DNA of 64,000 nt from positions 1 to 64,000 of the forward strand of contig NZ_LUTP01000002.1 of assembly GCF_002111585.1 (NCBI RefSeq), read 5' to 3'. This DNA is from Lonsdalea iberica. GTDB lineage: Bacteria > Pseudomonadota > Gammaproteobacteria > Enterobacterales > Enterobacteriaceae. A model generated the notes under the pieces. It ran no database searches and was not told the DNA's origin. It saw only the letters and a list, made by a program, of their open reading frames with translations. This document shows, in pieces, positions 1 through 8,751 of the stretch; position 1 is the first letter of the stretch; each line of letters opens with the position of its first letter. Position numbers and translations under genes: made by a program.

Positions 1-372
1 TGTTCGCACGCGTCGTGCGGGTGAGAAGCTGCGTTCAGGTTCGAGCCGAGCGAAGCGAGACAACAACGCGTAGTTTTGGACCAACGAAAGGCCGTGATTT
101 CCTGCACACGTTCATCACAAGCGTCTATTGCATTCTGCACTCGCCCTTTTATTTTCTTTGTTCATCTATTGCCCATCCAAGCGACTGCACTCCGTCTATC
201 CTTAAGAATCACGTTATCGGTTTTTAATAAATTGAACCTTTTTGCGATATATACCCCATCAAAGTGGAATTTGATGGAATGAAGGGATTGTTTTGTTTAG
301 TATTTAAAACATTGTCTGACTGCAAGGTCAGATGCCATGACGATAACGTATTTTGGGGCAGACGAGGTGAAG
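1..372. other. Left-edge intergenic region upstream of pnuC
   Basis: No convincing gene is seen. Short open frames here lack family features. In E. coli pnuC is the second gene of a nadA-pnuC operon, but no nadA 3' end is present in these 372 bases, so pnuC appears to have its own control region here. The part just before the gene is AT-rich and carries a NadR-like operator at 294-311. Confidence 0.6.
294..311 (+). promoter_or_regulatory. NadR operator candidate upstream of pnuC
   Basis: The sequence TGTTTA-N6-AAAACA matches the NadR operator consensus TGTTTA-N6-TAAACA at 11 of 12 defined positions. It lies 62 bases before the pnuC start, where a repressor would act. NadR is known to repress nadA-pnuC, nadB and pncB in enterobacteria when NAD is sufficient. 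The match was found by eye and not tested against background. Confidence 0.6.
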
Positions 373-1104
373 ATGGATTTTTTCAGTACGAGCAATATTT
401 TGGTTCATATCCCTTTGGGGGCGAACGGTTACGACCTCTCGTGGGTTGAAGCCCTGGGAACCTTATTCGGCTTACTGTGTATCTGGTTAGCCAGCCTGGA
501 GAAGACGAGCAATTATCTTTTCGGACTGATCAACGTGACGTTGTTTGCGCTAATTTTCTTTCAGATCCAGCTTTATGCCAGCCTTCTGCTGCAGATCTTT
601 TTCTTCGGTGCGAATCTCTATGGGTGGTATGCCTGGAGCCGGAAGACCAGCGCCGACGAATCCGAGTTACGTATACGCTGGTTGTCTCTGCCGCAGGTGT
701 TGGGGTGGGGGGCTGCCTGCGTCATTGCTATCGGGCTGATGACGGTTTATATCGACGCACTGTTCGCGCTTTTGACCGATACCGCCGTGATGCTGATGAA
801 AGGCATTGGAATCAGCGCTGAGCGACCTCAGCTACAGCCTGACGCTTTTCCTTTCTGGGATTCCACCATGACCGTGTTGTCCATCGTGGCGATGATCCTG
901 ATGACGCGAAAATACGTAGAAAACTGGCTGGTTTGGGTGGTCATCGATGTCATCAGCGTGGTGATTTTTGCCTACCAAGGCGTCTATGCGATGTCGCTGC
1001 AATACGCCATCCTGACCCTGATAGCCCTCAACGGTTCTTGGCTGTGGATTAAGGGCGCGCGTGAAAACCAGTCACGCCCTTTAGCCCGAGGCCGAGCCCG
1101 CTAA
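373..1104 (+). CDS. pnuC: Nicotinamide riboside transporter PnuC
   Basis: This 243-residue polytopic inner-membrane protein belongs to the PnuC family, which moves nicotinamide riboside by facilitated diffusion for NAD salvage. The N-terminus (MDFFSTSNILVHIPLGANGYDL), the block FFGANLYGWYAWSR and LQPDAFPFWDS are close to E. coli PnuC as I recall it. An upstream in-frame ATG at 337 exists, but the start at 373 fits the family N-terminus and has GAGGTG just upstream. A NadR-like operator at 294-311 suggests repression by NAD status. It is separated from zitB, which converges on it. Confidence 0.93.
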   Translation: MDFFSTSNILVHIPLGANGYDLSWVEALGTLFGLLCIWLASLEKTSNYLFGLINVTLFALIFFQIQLYASLLLQIFFFGANLYGWYAWSRKTSADESELRIRWLSLPQVLGWGAACVIAIGLMTVYIDALFALLTDTAVMLMKGIGISAERPQLQPDAFPFWDSTMTVLSIVAMILMTRKYVENWLVWVVIDVISVVIFAYQGVYAMSLQYAILTLIALNGSWLWIKGARENQSRPLARGRAR

Positions 1105-1120
1105 CAGCAACCAAGCACCT

Positions 1121-2047
1121 TTAGTGGTGGTGGTGGTGATGGTGCTCGCCGGTCACTTGCTGGATATGGCAGTGGCCGTGATCGCAGTGGTGATATTCCA
1201 TTTGGATGGTCACGTGATCGATCTGATAGCGATGCAGCAGATAGTCCTGAATTTGATGTAACAGGGCGTCGTGATCGTCAGGAGGTGTCACCTGCGCATG
1301 CAACGTCAGCAGCGGTTTTTCTCCAACCTGCCATAAGTGGACGTGATGCACGTTCTGCACCGCCGGGATATCGGCACTCAGACTCTGTCTCAACGCGTCG
1401 ACGTCAATTTGGGCAGGTGAACCTTCCAGCAACTCGTGAAGACTTTCTTTCAGCAGCGCCCAGGCGCTGCGCAATATCAACATTGACACCACCAAAGACA
1501 AAATGGGGTCGATGGGCGTCCAACCAGTCATCATGATGATGAGCGCCGCGGCAATCGCGCCGACCGACCCCAACATATCTCCCAACACATGCAGAGCCGC
1601 CGCTCGGACGTTCATGTTTTTCTCGCCGCTGCCGCGATGTAACAGCCAGAATGAAAGCAGGTTAACCAACAGGCCGCCGACTGCGATGATAAGCATCGGT
1701 ATGCCCGCGACCGGCTGGGGATGGCTAAAGCGTTGAAAGGCCTCCCAGCAGATCCATACGGTGATGATGAATAGCGCGATGGCGTTAATGAAAGCTGCGA
1801 GTGTGGTCAATCGCAAGAAGCCGAAGGTGTGGTTTGACGTGGGACGCCGCGCCGCGAAGCGTACAGCTAGCAAGGCAATCAGCAGCGCGGCGGTATCCGT
1901 CAGCATGTGTCCGGCGTCAGCCAGCAGCGCCAGAGAGCCTGAGAGTAGCCCTCCGACCGTTTCCACAACCATGAAAAGGGCTGTGATCGTAAACGCCGCC
2001 AGCAGCCGTTGACTATTGTTCTGTTCGTTGGAGCGAGATTGAGTCAT
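1121..2047 (-). CDS. zitB: Zinc transporter ZitB (cation diffusion facilitator)
   Basis: This 308-residue inner-membrane antiporter of the CDF family exports Zn2+ in exchange for protons. The HxxxD-type metal site in the second membrane helix is visible as [11 protein letters not shown], and a second site as HVLGDMLGS. The C-terminal cytoplasmic domain ends in a histidine-rich tail, with HHCDHGHCH followed by seven consecutive histidines at the very end, a likely metal-sensing or binding extension. Its neighbour pnuC is the same as in E. coli. It is transcribed toward pnuC, divergently from aroG, sharing the 270-base gap that holds a perfect palindrome at 2108-2124. Confidence 0.93.
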   Translation of the reverse strand: MTQSRSNEQNNSQRLLAAFTITALFMVVETVGGLLSGSLALLADAGHMLTDTAALLIALLAVRFAARRPTSNHTFGFLRLTTLAAFINAIALFIITVWICWEAFQRFSHPQPVAGIPMLIIAVGGLLVNLLSFWLLHRGSGEKNMNVRAAALHVLGDMLGSVGAIAAALIIMMTGWTPIDPILSLVVSMLILRSAWALLKESLHELLEGSPAQIDVDALRQSLSADIPAVQNVHHVHLWQVGEKPLLTLHAQVTPPDDHDALLHQIQDYLLHRYQIDHVTIQMEYHHCDHGHCHIQQVTGEHHHHHHH

Positions 2048-2107
2048 CGCATGGGTTCCTGTCTGCAGGTCTGTGTTAACTGTATGTCAAACAGGACAAA
2101 AAACCTA

Positions 2108-2124
2108 CATTAGCGTCGCTAATG
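2108..2124. promoter_or_regulatory. Perfect 17-base palindrome between zitB and aroG
   Basis: CATTAGCG-T-CGCTAATG is a perfect inverted repeat with a one-base centre. It lies 61 bases upstream of the zitB start and about 190 bases upstream of aroG. Its form is that of a dimeric repressor operator; I do not recognise the regulator. It does not match the TyrR box known for aroG. Confidence 0.4.
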
Positions 2125-2316
2125 GGACCCCACTGCTAGAAAACGCCATGAGCGACGTCGTACTCCTCGGCGTGGGGTGAATTATTCAGGGATTTTAGTC
2201 CTTAGCTTGTTTTATAATGCGCCATCCGCGGGACTTCCTGCTTTTATTTGTGGCTGACTGAATTGTGGGCATGAATCACAGACCAAGCCTACCGTACAGG
2301 AACTATTGGGATTGCT

Positions 2317-3369
2317 ATGAGTTATCAAAATGACGATTTAAGAATTAAAGAAATCAAAGAGTTGTTGCCACCTGTCGCACTGCTGGAAAAATTCCCCGCG
2401 ACGGAAAATGCGGCCAAAACGGTGTCTCAGGCTCGCTCAGCCATTCATAAAATACTGCATGGCGGCGACGACCGTCTGTTGGTGATCATCGGCCCTTGCT
2501 CTATCCATGATGTTAAAGCTGCAAAAGAGTATGCAGCCAGGTTGCAGGAACTGCGTCAGGAATTGCACGGCGAGCTGGAAGTGGTCATGAGAGTCTACTT
2601 TGAAAAACCGCGCACGACGGTGGGCTGGAAAGGGCTTATCAACGACCCGTACATGGATCATAGCTTCCAGATCAACGACGGTCTGCGCATTGCCCGCAAA
2701 TTGCTGCTCGACATCAACGACACCGGCCTGCCAGCGGCGGGTGAGTTTCTCGATATGATCACGCCGCAGTACCTTGCCGACCTGATGAGCTGGGGCGCGA
2801 TTGGCGCTCGTACCACTGAGTCTCAGGTGCACCGTGAACTCTCTTCCGGTCTGTCTTGCCCGGTTGGATTCAAAAACGGCACAGATGGCACGATGAAGGT
2901 CGCTATTGATGCGATCAACGCCGCGCAGGCGCCGCATTGCTTCCTGTCAGTGACCAAGTGGGGTCACTCCGCGATCGTGAATACCAGCGGCAACAACGAT
3001 TGCCATATTATTTTGCGTGGCGGTAAAGAGCCTAACTACAGCGCGAAGCATGTGCAGGAAGTGAAAGTCGGTTTGGAAAAAGCCGGGTTGACGCCGCAGG
3101 TGATGATCGACTTTAGCCATGCGAACAGCAGCAAACAGTTTAAGAAACAGATGGAAGTCGGCGCCGACGTTTGCGCGCAGATTGCCGGTGGAGAAAAAGC
3201 CATTATGGGTGTGATGATTGAAAGTCATCTTGTGGAAGGCAATCAAAACCCGGATAGCGGCGAGCCACTGGTCTACGGTAAAAGCATCACCGACGGCTGC
3301 ATCGGCTGGGATGATACCGCGACGCTGCTGCGTCAGTTAGCCAGCGCCGTACGTCATCGCCGCGGCTAA
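2317..3369 (+). CDS. aroG: 3-deoxy-7-phosphoheptulonate synthase, Phe-sensitive (AroG)
   Basis: This 350-residue class I DAHP synthase condenses phosphoenolpyruvate and erythrose 4-phosphate in the first step of the shikimate pathway. Visible hallmarks are IGPCSIHD, the PRTTVGWKGLINDP substrate loop, GARTTESQVHRELSSG and the metal-ligand region DFSHANSSK. The length equals that of E. coli AroG, and the location next to gpmA is conserved, which favours AroG over AroF or AroH. A TATAAT at 2213-2218 is a possible -10 element. I saw no clear TyrR box. Confidence 0.95.
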   Translation: MSYQNDDLRIKEIKELLPPVALLEKFPATENAAKTVSQARSAIHKILHGGDDRLLVIIGPCSIHDVKAAKEYAARLQELRQELHGELEVVMRVYFEKPRTTVGWKGLINDPYMDHSFQINDGLRIARKLLLDINDTGLPAAGEFLDMITPQYLADLMSWGAIGARTTESQVHRELSSGLSCPVGFKNGTDGTMKVAIDAINAAQAPHCFLSVTKWGHSAIVNTSGNNDCHIILRGGKEPNYSAKHVQEVKVGLEKAGLTPQVMIDFSHANSSKQFKKQMEVGADVCAQIAGGEKAIMGVMIESHLVEGNQNPDSGEPLVYGKSITDGCIGWDDTATLLRQLASAVRHRRG

Positions 3370-3390
3370 TCGTCTGTCTGGAGGGTAAAC

Positions 3391-3415
3391 TACCGCCTTA
3401 ACGGCGGTGGTTTTA
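3391..3415 (+). terminator. Weak intrinsic terminator after aroG
   Basis: The inverted repeat ACCGCC-TTAAC-GGCGGT is followed by GGTTTTA, 22 bases after the aroG stop. The stem is short and the U-tract poor. Confidence 0.4.
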
Positions 3416-3626
3416 CGGTAAGGCGTTGGAAGAAGGGCGTGAAGATGTGCGGTTCTTGTCGCCGTCATTCTGGGGCGCAGGGGGCCCAGCCTGCTGACCC
3501 TAAGCCCTTCTGCTACCCTATGATGATGTCTTCAACGGCTTAGACAGCATCTGCGATATCGCTTCCAGTCGAGCAATCAATCCAAGTTTGACATCCCTTC
3601 CGGAGGAAACGATGGCAGACTGGCAA

Positions 3627-3657
3627 TAAAAAACCCGGCCTGAGCCGGGTTTTTTTA
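3627..3657. terminator. Bidirectional terminator between aroG and gpmA
   Basis: A GC-rich stem, AACCCGGC-CTGA-GCCGGGTT, is flanked by A and T runs on both sides. It can serve the minus-strand gpmA, whose stop lies at 3673, as well as read-through from aroG. Confidence 0.88.
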
Positions 3658-3672
3658 TGGAGTAAAAACGAA

Positions 3673-4425
3673 TTACTTCGCTTTACCCTGATTAGCTACT
3701 GCTGCAGCTTTCGCGGCGATTTCGTCCGCGTTGCCCAGATAGTAACGTTTAGTCGGTTTGAAGTTTTCGTCGAATTCGTAAACCAGCGGAACCGCAGTCG
3801 GGATGTTCAGTTCCAGAATTTCGTCTTCGCTCAGGTCGTCCAGGTATTTCACCAGCGCACGCAGGGAGTTACCGTGGGCAGCAATAACAATGCGTTCACC
3901 GGTTTTCAGACGCGGCAGAATGGTTTCGTTCCAGAACGGTACAACGCGATCGATGGTCAGCGCCAGACTTTCAGTCAGCGGCAGCTCTTCGTCGGTCAGA
4001 GAAGCGTAACGAGCGTCGTGGCCCGGGAAACGCTCGTCTTCACGAGTCAGTTCCGGCGGAGTCACGGCAAAGCCGCGACGCCACAGTTTCACCTGATCGT
4101 CGCCATATTTTTCAGCAGTTTCGGCTTTGTTCAGTCCCTGCAAAGCACCGTAATGGCGTTCGTTCAGTTTCCAGCTTTTTTCTACTGGCAGCCAGGCCTG
4201 ATCCAGTTCGTCCAGCACGTTCCACAGTGTGTGGATGGCACGTTTCAGCACGGAGGTGTAAGCGAAATCGAAAGAAAAACCTTCTTCTTTCAGTAATTTA
4301 CCAGCCTGTTTGGCTTCGTTGACGCCTTTTTCAGACAGCTCAACGTCCATCCAGCCGGTGAAGCGGTTTTCTTTGTTCCACTGGCTTTCGCCGTGTCGTA
4401 CCAGTACCAGCTTAGTTACAGCCAT
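3673..4425 (-). CDS. gpmA: 2,3-bisphosphoglycerate-dependent phosphoglycerate mutase
   Basis: This 250-residue glycolytic enzyme interconverts 3- and 2-phosphoglycerate through a phosphohistidine. The catalytic [10 protein letters not shown] motif with the phosphorylated His is near residue 11. The second active-site His lies in [11 protein letters not shown] near residue 185, and the substrate-binding ENRFTGW follows the first motif. Length and aroG-gpmA-gal order match other enterobacteria. Transcription is from a sigma70-like promoter at 4471-4500. Confidence 0.97.
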   Translation of the reverse strand: MAVTKLVLVRHGESQWNKENRFTGWMDVELSEKGVNEAKQAGKLLKEEGFSFDFAYTSVLKRAIHTLWNVLDELDQAWLPVEKSWKLNERHYGALQGLNKAETAEKYGDDQVKLWRRGFAVTPPELTREDERFPGHDARYASLTDEELPLTESLALTIDRVVPFWNETILPRLKTGERIVIAAHGNSLRALVKYLDDLSEDEILELNIPTAVPLVYEFDENFKPTKRYYLGNADEIAAKAAAVANQGKAK

Positions 4426-4470
4426 AGCTTAACTCCTTCAGATCCTAAGATTTCTGTAATGACTGGCCAC

Positions 4471-4500
4471 ATTATAGGGCTGTAGAACAGTCATCGGCAA
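4471..4500 (-). promoter_or_regulatory. Sigma70 promoter of gpmA
   Basis: Read on the minus strand, TTGCCG (4495-4500) and TATAAT (4471-4476) are separated by 18 bases, about 45 bases upstream of the gpmA start. The -10 is a perfect consensus. The remaining 290 bases up to galM hold no gene; only short inverted repeats were noticed. Confidence 0.65.
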
Positions 4501-4789
4501 TCGCTTGTCGTCTCACTGTCAGTTTATTGCGCGCAATTGCGGCATAAAACCGCAAGCTTGATCGGTTCAGCCTGTTACTTTCCCCAAATGCCTGCGTGTC
4601 AGGGGACCGATGACCACAAAAGCGACCAGCGGGCGGCATTAAAACCGACGATTCCTATCGTATCTTTTGGCGACTATTCAAGCCACCTCTCGTCGGTCAG
4701 GGCTGCGCATAGTGTACCCATAATTTGCCGATGAATTTTGATCTGACCTAAGGTCGCGGACATTAACCCAGCAATCGGCTATCGAGACG

Positions 4790-5848
4790 CTAGACCACGT
4801 TCGGCGCATCCTCGAAGAAAAACCGATAGGCGGTAAGCGACAGATAAGTTTCTCCTGGATTGAGCCAGCAGTCTGGCTGCGGCCATTCGGGGTGGTGAGG
4901 GCTATCGGGCAAAAATTCGCTTTCGAGCGCGATGCCGGCATAGTTGGGGTAGCTGCCGCCGTTGCGGTCCGGCGTGCCTTCAAGCGCATTGCCCGTGTAA
5001 ACCTGCAACGCGGGCGCGCTGGTGCTAACGTCCAGTCTGATCCGATTATCGCCGGACCACAATACGGCGGCAGGATGGGGCGAGGGCGTATCCTGCCGTA
5101 GTAAAAAGGCATGGTCATAGCCGCCGACCGCGCGTTGATCGTCGTCCGTCAAAAAATCCTGCATCAGCGTTTTCGGTAGACGGAAATCCATGCTGCTGTC
5201 GGCGACAGGCTTGAGCTCGGCAAAAGGAATGCCTTCCGCATTGGTGGGCAGAAACTGGTCGGCGAACAGCTGTAGATGGTGTTGACGCACATCCCCAAAC
5301 GTCCCGTCGAGGTTGAAATAGGCGTGGTTGGTGAGGCAGACCGGACACGCTTGATCGACCTCCGCGCGATAGGCGATGGTCAGCCTATTATCGTCGGTGA
5401 GATGATAATGTGCCTCTACCTTAAGATGACCAGGAAAGCCCTGATCGCCTGCCGGAGAGTGTAGCTGGTAGGTAATGGCATTCTCGCTGTGTTGAACGAT
5501 TCGCCAACGACGCGCATTAAACCCGACAGGACCGCCATGCAGCTGATGTTTTCCGCTGTTGGCCGCCAGTGGAATGAGGTCTCCCTCCTTGTACAAGGCC
5601 GCATTAGCAATTCTGTTGGCGTAGCGGCCGACGGAGGCGCCCATGTAAGCGCTCTGATGGGGATAGTGTTCGGGCGCGCAGCCGAGCAGAACTTCGCGTG
5701 TCTCACTCGGTGACAGCGGCAGAAGGCAGGACGTCCACGTGGCGCCCCAGTCCATCACGGTGACGCACATACCGGAGGCATTCCGCAGCTGATGCAGCTG
5801 AAAAGGCTGACCGTCCGGGGCCAGCGTAGAGGAAACTTCACTATGCAT
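4790..5848 (-). CDS. galM: Galactose mutarotase (aldose 1-epimerase)
   Basis: This 352-residue enzyme interconverts alpha and beta hexose anomers. Family features are MDWGAT, GASVGRYANRIANA, the catalytic-His region NQLHGG-like (KHQLHGGPVGFNARRW), LTNHAYFNLDG with the second His, GYDHAFLL and the glutamate in ALESEFLPDSPHHPEWPQ. A GTG 12 bases upstream is possible, but the ATG at 5848 has GGAG at better spacing and fits the E. coli start. It follows galE directly, with no galT or galK between them, unlike the E. coli galETKM operon. Confidence 0.93.
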   Translation of the reverse strand: MHSEVSSTLAPDGQPFQLHQLRNASGMCVTVMDWGATWTSCLLPLSPSETREVLLGCAPEHYPHQSAYMGASVGRYANRIANAALYKEGDLIPLAANSGKHQLHGGPVGFNARRWRIVQHSENAITYQLHSPAGDQGFPGHLKVEAHYHLTDDNRLTIAYRAEVDQACPVCLTNHAYFNLDGTFGDVRQHHLQLFADQFLPTNAEGIPFAELKPVADSSMDFRLPKTLMQDFLTDDDQRAVGGYDHAFLLRQDTPSPHPAAVLWSGDNRIRLDVSTSAPALQVYTGNALEGTPDRNGGSYPNYAGIALESEFLPDSPHHPEWPQPDCWLNPGETYLSLTAYRFFFEDAPNVV

Positions 5849-5923
5849 TACACTCTCCACCTCGCGACTGACAGCGCATCCCGCTGAGTGTTGCGGCGCA
5901 GAGAGACGCCACTGCCGTCGAAA

Positions 5924-6940
5924 TTAGTCAGGAAACCCTGTCGGATGAGCGGACTGCCAGCGCCAGACGTCGGCGGCCATTTCATCCAACGTCCTTGCCA
6001 CGCGCCAGTTGAGGTCGCGGGCCGCTTTTTCCGCATCCGCCCAGTAGGCGGGTAAGTCGCCTTCGCGCCGCGGCGCGAAGTGATAAGGGATGGGTTTGCC
6101 GCAGGCTTTGCTGAATGATTCTACGACCTGCAGCACGCTATAACCCACACCCGCCCCTAAATTATAGATGTGAACGCCGGGCTGACGATGCAGCGTATTC
6201 ATGGCGGCGATATGGCCGTCCGCCAAATCGACGACGTGAATATAGTCCCGCACGCCAGTGCCGTCGGCGGTGGGGTAGTCGTTGCCAAATATCGCGAGGG
6301 AATCACGGCGGCCCACGGCGACCTGGGCAATATAAGGCATCAGATTATTAGGTATCCCCTGAGGGTCTTCACCCATTTCACCCGACGGATGTGCGCCGAC
6401 CGGATTAAAATAACGGAGCAGAACGATGCTCCACGCCGGCTGGGCGCGTTGCAGATCCTGCAAGATCTGCTCCACCATCAATTTGCTGCGTCCGTAGGGG
6501 CTCGCAGGCATTCCCGTGAGAAAACCTTCCTGATAGGGAATTTGTGGTTGATCGCCGTAAACGGTGGCCGAAGAGCTGAAAATCAGCGTTTTGACGTTGG
6601 CTTTTTTCATTGCTTCGACCAGCGTCAGCGTGCCGTAGACGTTGTTATCATAGTAGTCGATCGGCTTTTGTACCGATTCGCCCACCGCTTTGAGACCGGC
6701 GAAGTGGATCACGGCATCGATCGCGTGCTCAGAGAAAATTTCATCCAGCAGCTGTTGGTCGCGTATATCGCCCTGATAAAAGATGGGAACCTGTTCGCTG
6801 AGTCGCGCAATGGTGGGGATGACGCTCGCTTTGCTGTTGCAAAGGTTGTCGAGGATGATGGGCTGATGGCCTGAGGCGATCAACTGCACGCAGGTATGGC
6901 TTCCTATGTAACCGCTTCCACCTGTAACCAGTACCTTCAT
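5924..6940 (-). CDS. galE: UDP-glucose 4-epimerase
   Basis: This 338-residue short-chain dehydrogenase-type epimerase interconverts UDP-glucose and UDP-galactose. It shows the N-terminal NAD-binding GGSGYIGSH, the FSSSATVYGD serine region and the catalytic YGRSK (YxxxK), with PYIAQVAVGRRDSLAIFGNDYPTADGTGVRDYIHV typical of GalE. It is probably transcribed with galM. Without galT and galK nearby, its likely main role is supplying UDP-galactose for surface polysaccharides. A GalR/GalS operator candidate lies upstream at 7119-7134. Confidence 0.96.
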   Translation of the reverse strand: MKVLVTGGSGYIGSHTCVQLIASGHQPIILDNLCNSKASVIPTIARLSEQVPIFYQGDIRDQQLLDEIFSEHAIDAVIHFAGLKAVGESVQKPIDYYDNNVYGTLTLVEAMKKANVKTLIFSSSATVYGDQPQIPYQEGFLTGMPASPYGRSKLMVEQILQDLQRAQPAWSIVLLRYFNPVGAHPSGEMGEDPQGIPNNLMPYIAQVAVGRRDSLAIFGNDYPTADGTGVRDYIHVVDLADGHIAAMNTLHRQPGVHIYNLGAGVGYSVLQVVESFSKACGKPIPYHFAPRREGDLPAYWADAEKAARDLNWRVARTLDEMAADVWRWQSAHPTGFPD

Positions 6941-7118
6941 AATGACCTCTAGTCAAAAAATAGGGGAAAGAGGGAGCACGCAAAGCCCGACGTAAAATCG
7001 ATTGAAAAGGGGAACAATGAGCTTCGTTGAGCCTGATGCTCTCATCATGAAGACAGTGTACAAACTTCCGCGAAACAATTAAGTCTTTTACCTACAGAAT
7101 AGGCTGAAAAGTAAAATC

Positions 7119-7134
7119 GTGAAATCGCTATCAC
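7119..7134. promoter_or_regulatory. GalR/GalS operator candidate upstream of galE
   Basis: GTGAAATCGCTATCAC matches the symmetrical GalR/GalS operator pattern GTGnAAnCGnTTnCAC at all but one defined position. It is 179 bases upstream of the galE start, in the gap between galE and modF. A second operator was not found. A possible galE promoter on the minus strand is CTTAAT with TACACT 17 bases on, near 7050-7090. Confidence 0.55.
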
Positions 7135-7169
7135 GTCATAAGCTGACCGAAGGAACGTAATGCGGCGCA

Positions 7170-7189
7170 ACCCGACCCCTGCGTCGGGT
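7170..7189 (-). terminator. Hairpin after modF
   Basis: ACCCGAC-N6-GTCGGGT forms a 7-bp stem just beyond the modF stop. There is no U-tract on either strand, so it may only be a weak or Rho-assisted terminator. Confidence 0.35.
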
Positions 7190-7203
7190 CACTGTAAGCA
7201 TAT

Positions 7204-8676
7204 TCAGCACGCTTCTTGCTGATAGCGGTAGGTTGAGCCTTCAGGCACGAATCTCAGGCGGTGCGTAATGCAGCGCGGGGCATCTTCCGCATGATGTGAG
7301 ACGAAGAGCAGTTGTGTGTCGCCTTCCCCAATCAGTCGGTCCAACCAACTGCGAATCAGCTGACGATTAATCGGGTCCAGGCCCTGTAAAGGCTCATCAA
7401 GAATAAGCAGAGCGGGATGTTTTACCAAAGCTCGGACGATCAGAACCAACCGCTGCTGTCCCCACGACAGCGATTGGAAGGGCGCATCCGCCGCCGCGTC
7501 CGGCAGTCTCAGCAAGGATAGCCACGCCGTCGTCAGTTGGTTTTGCCGATCGGAGACCGTCTGATAAACGCCGATGGAGTCGAAAAAACCGGAAAGAATG
7601 ACGTGGCGTACGCTGATGCTGACGCGATAGTCCATATGCAGGCTGCTGCTGACGTAGCCGATATGCCGCTTGATGTCCCAGATGGTTTCCCCGCTGCCTC
7701 GTCGACGGCCGAACAGCGTCAAATCGTTGCTGTAGCCCTGGGGGTGGTCGCCGGTGATGAGACTCAGCAATGTCGATTTTCCGGCCCCGTTAGGTCCAAT
7801 AATCTGCCAGTGCTGGCCCGGCATGACGGTCCAGCTAAGATCGTCTAATATCCGGCGGTCGTCATAGCTCACAACGCCGTGATTAAGCCTGATCAAGGGC
7901 TGTGTCGCTGCGGCTGCGGCCCCTTGTGGTCGCGGCGATTCCGGTTCCGGTAAGCGGACATCGTGAAGTTTCTCGCTGTGAGCCAGCAGCGAGACCAGTT
8001 CATCCGCCATCATTTGCTCGCGTTTGCCGTGCCGGGTGAGCGAACAGTCCGCCAGCACGCCGACGTGTTCAACAAAAGTGGGAATATCCTCGAAGCGGTT
8101 GATGATCACCACCAGCGTGTAGCCCTGCGTTGCCAGTAGCGCAAGCAGGTCGCTTAGCTGTTGACGGGATCTTACGTCCAGCCCATCGAACGGTTCGTCC
8201 AAAATCAACAGGTCAGGCCGCGGCATCAGCGCCTGACACAGCATCGCCTTACGCGTTTCCCCCGTGGACAGATGCTTGAAACGCCGCTGTAGCAGGTGGG
8301 CGATGCCAAACTGTTCGGCCAGTGATGAACACCGAGCATCATCGCTGACGGCATCCTGAATCACTTCTGCGGTGGTACGGCCGGCATCGTTTTCGCCTTC
8401 GCTCAGCATGTCGGTATTGTTTCGCTGCCACTCCTGGCTCACCAACTGCTGCAACTGTTCGAACGAGAGCAGCGTGATGCGCTGAAAGTCGCTTTGCCGC
8501 TGGCCTTCCAACAGCGTCAACTCGCCGGCGATGGCTTTTGCCAGCAGCGACTTGCCGCTGCCGTTGGCACCGACGAACGCCCAGCTCTCTTTTTGGCGGA
8601 TGATTACCTCATCCAGCCAGAATGTGCGGGTGTCGCTGAGACGATAGCGGGCCTGATGCAGTTGCAAAAACGACAT
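7204..8676 (-). CDS. modF: Molybdate-linked tandem ATP-binding protein ModF
   Basis: This 490-residue cytoplasmic protein has two fused ABC ATPase domains. The first has Walker A GANGSGKS near residue 37, signature LSTGETRK and Walker B LLILDEPFDG. The second has GPNGAGKS near residue 277, signature LSWGQQR and LLILDEPLQG. ModF is photorepair-protein-like and its exact role in molybdenum metabolism is uncertain; it is co-transcribed with modE in E. coli. An open frame extends 20 codons further upstream, but ATG 8676 has AGGAGA at good spacing and matches the E. coli N-terminus. Confidence 0.94.
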   Translation of the reverse strand: MSFLQLHQARYRLSDTRTFWLDEVIIRQKESWAFVGANGSGKSLLAKAIAGELTLLEGQRQSDFQRITLLSFEQLQQLVSQEWQRNNTDMLSEGENDAGRTTAEVIQDAVSDDARCSSLAEQFGIAHLLQRRFKHLSTGETRKAMLCQALMPRPDLLILDEPFDGLDVRSRQQLSDLLALLATQGYTLVVIINRFEDIPTFVEHVGVLADCSLTRHGKREQMMADELVSLLAHSEKLHDVRLPEPESPRPQGAAAAATQPLIRLNHGVVSYDDRRILDDLSWTVMPGQHWQIIGPNGAGKSTLLSLITGDHPQGYSNDLTLFGRRRGSGETIWDIKRHIGYVSSSLHMDYRVSISVRHVILSGFFDSIGVYQTVSDRQNQLTTAWLSLLRLPDAAADAPFQSLSWGQQRLVLIVRALVKHPALLILDEPLQGLDPINRQLIRSWLDRLIGEGDTQLLFVSHHAEDAPRCITHRLRFVPEGSTYRYQQEAC

Positions 8677-8751
8677 AGTGATCTCCTTAGTGAGTATTCC
8701 AGCGCCCTCTATTCTGCTTATCGGCGTGCGAGTCATCGGCGCGTTTGCGGC

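Noticed and set aside
1-130. tRNA-like fragment at the left edge (GGTTCGA near 37-44)
   Set aside because: The T-arm-like bases are not followed by a matching acceptor stem or CCA, and no cloverleaf can be drawn within the window.
2261-2282. CRP-like TGTGG...TCACA before aroG
   Set aside because: Spacer is 7 bases and one half is degenerate; aroG is not known as a CRP target.
7117-7136. CRP site upstream of galE
   Set aside because: The outer halves CGTGA and TCACG look CRP-like, but the spacer is 8 rather than 6 bases. The GalR/GalS pattern fits better.
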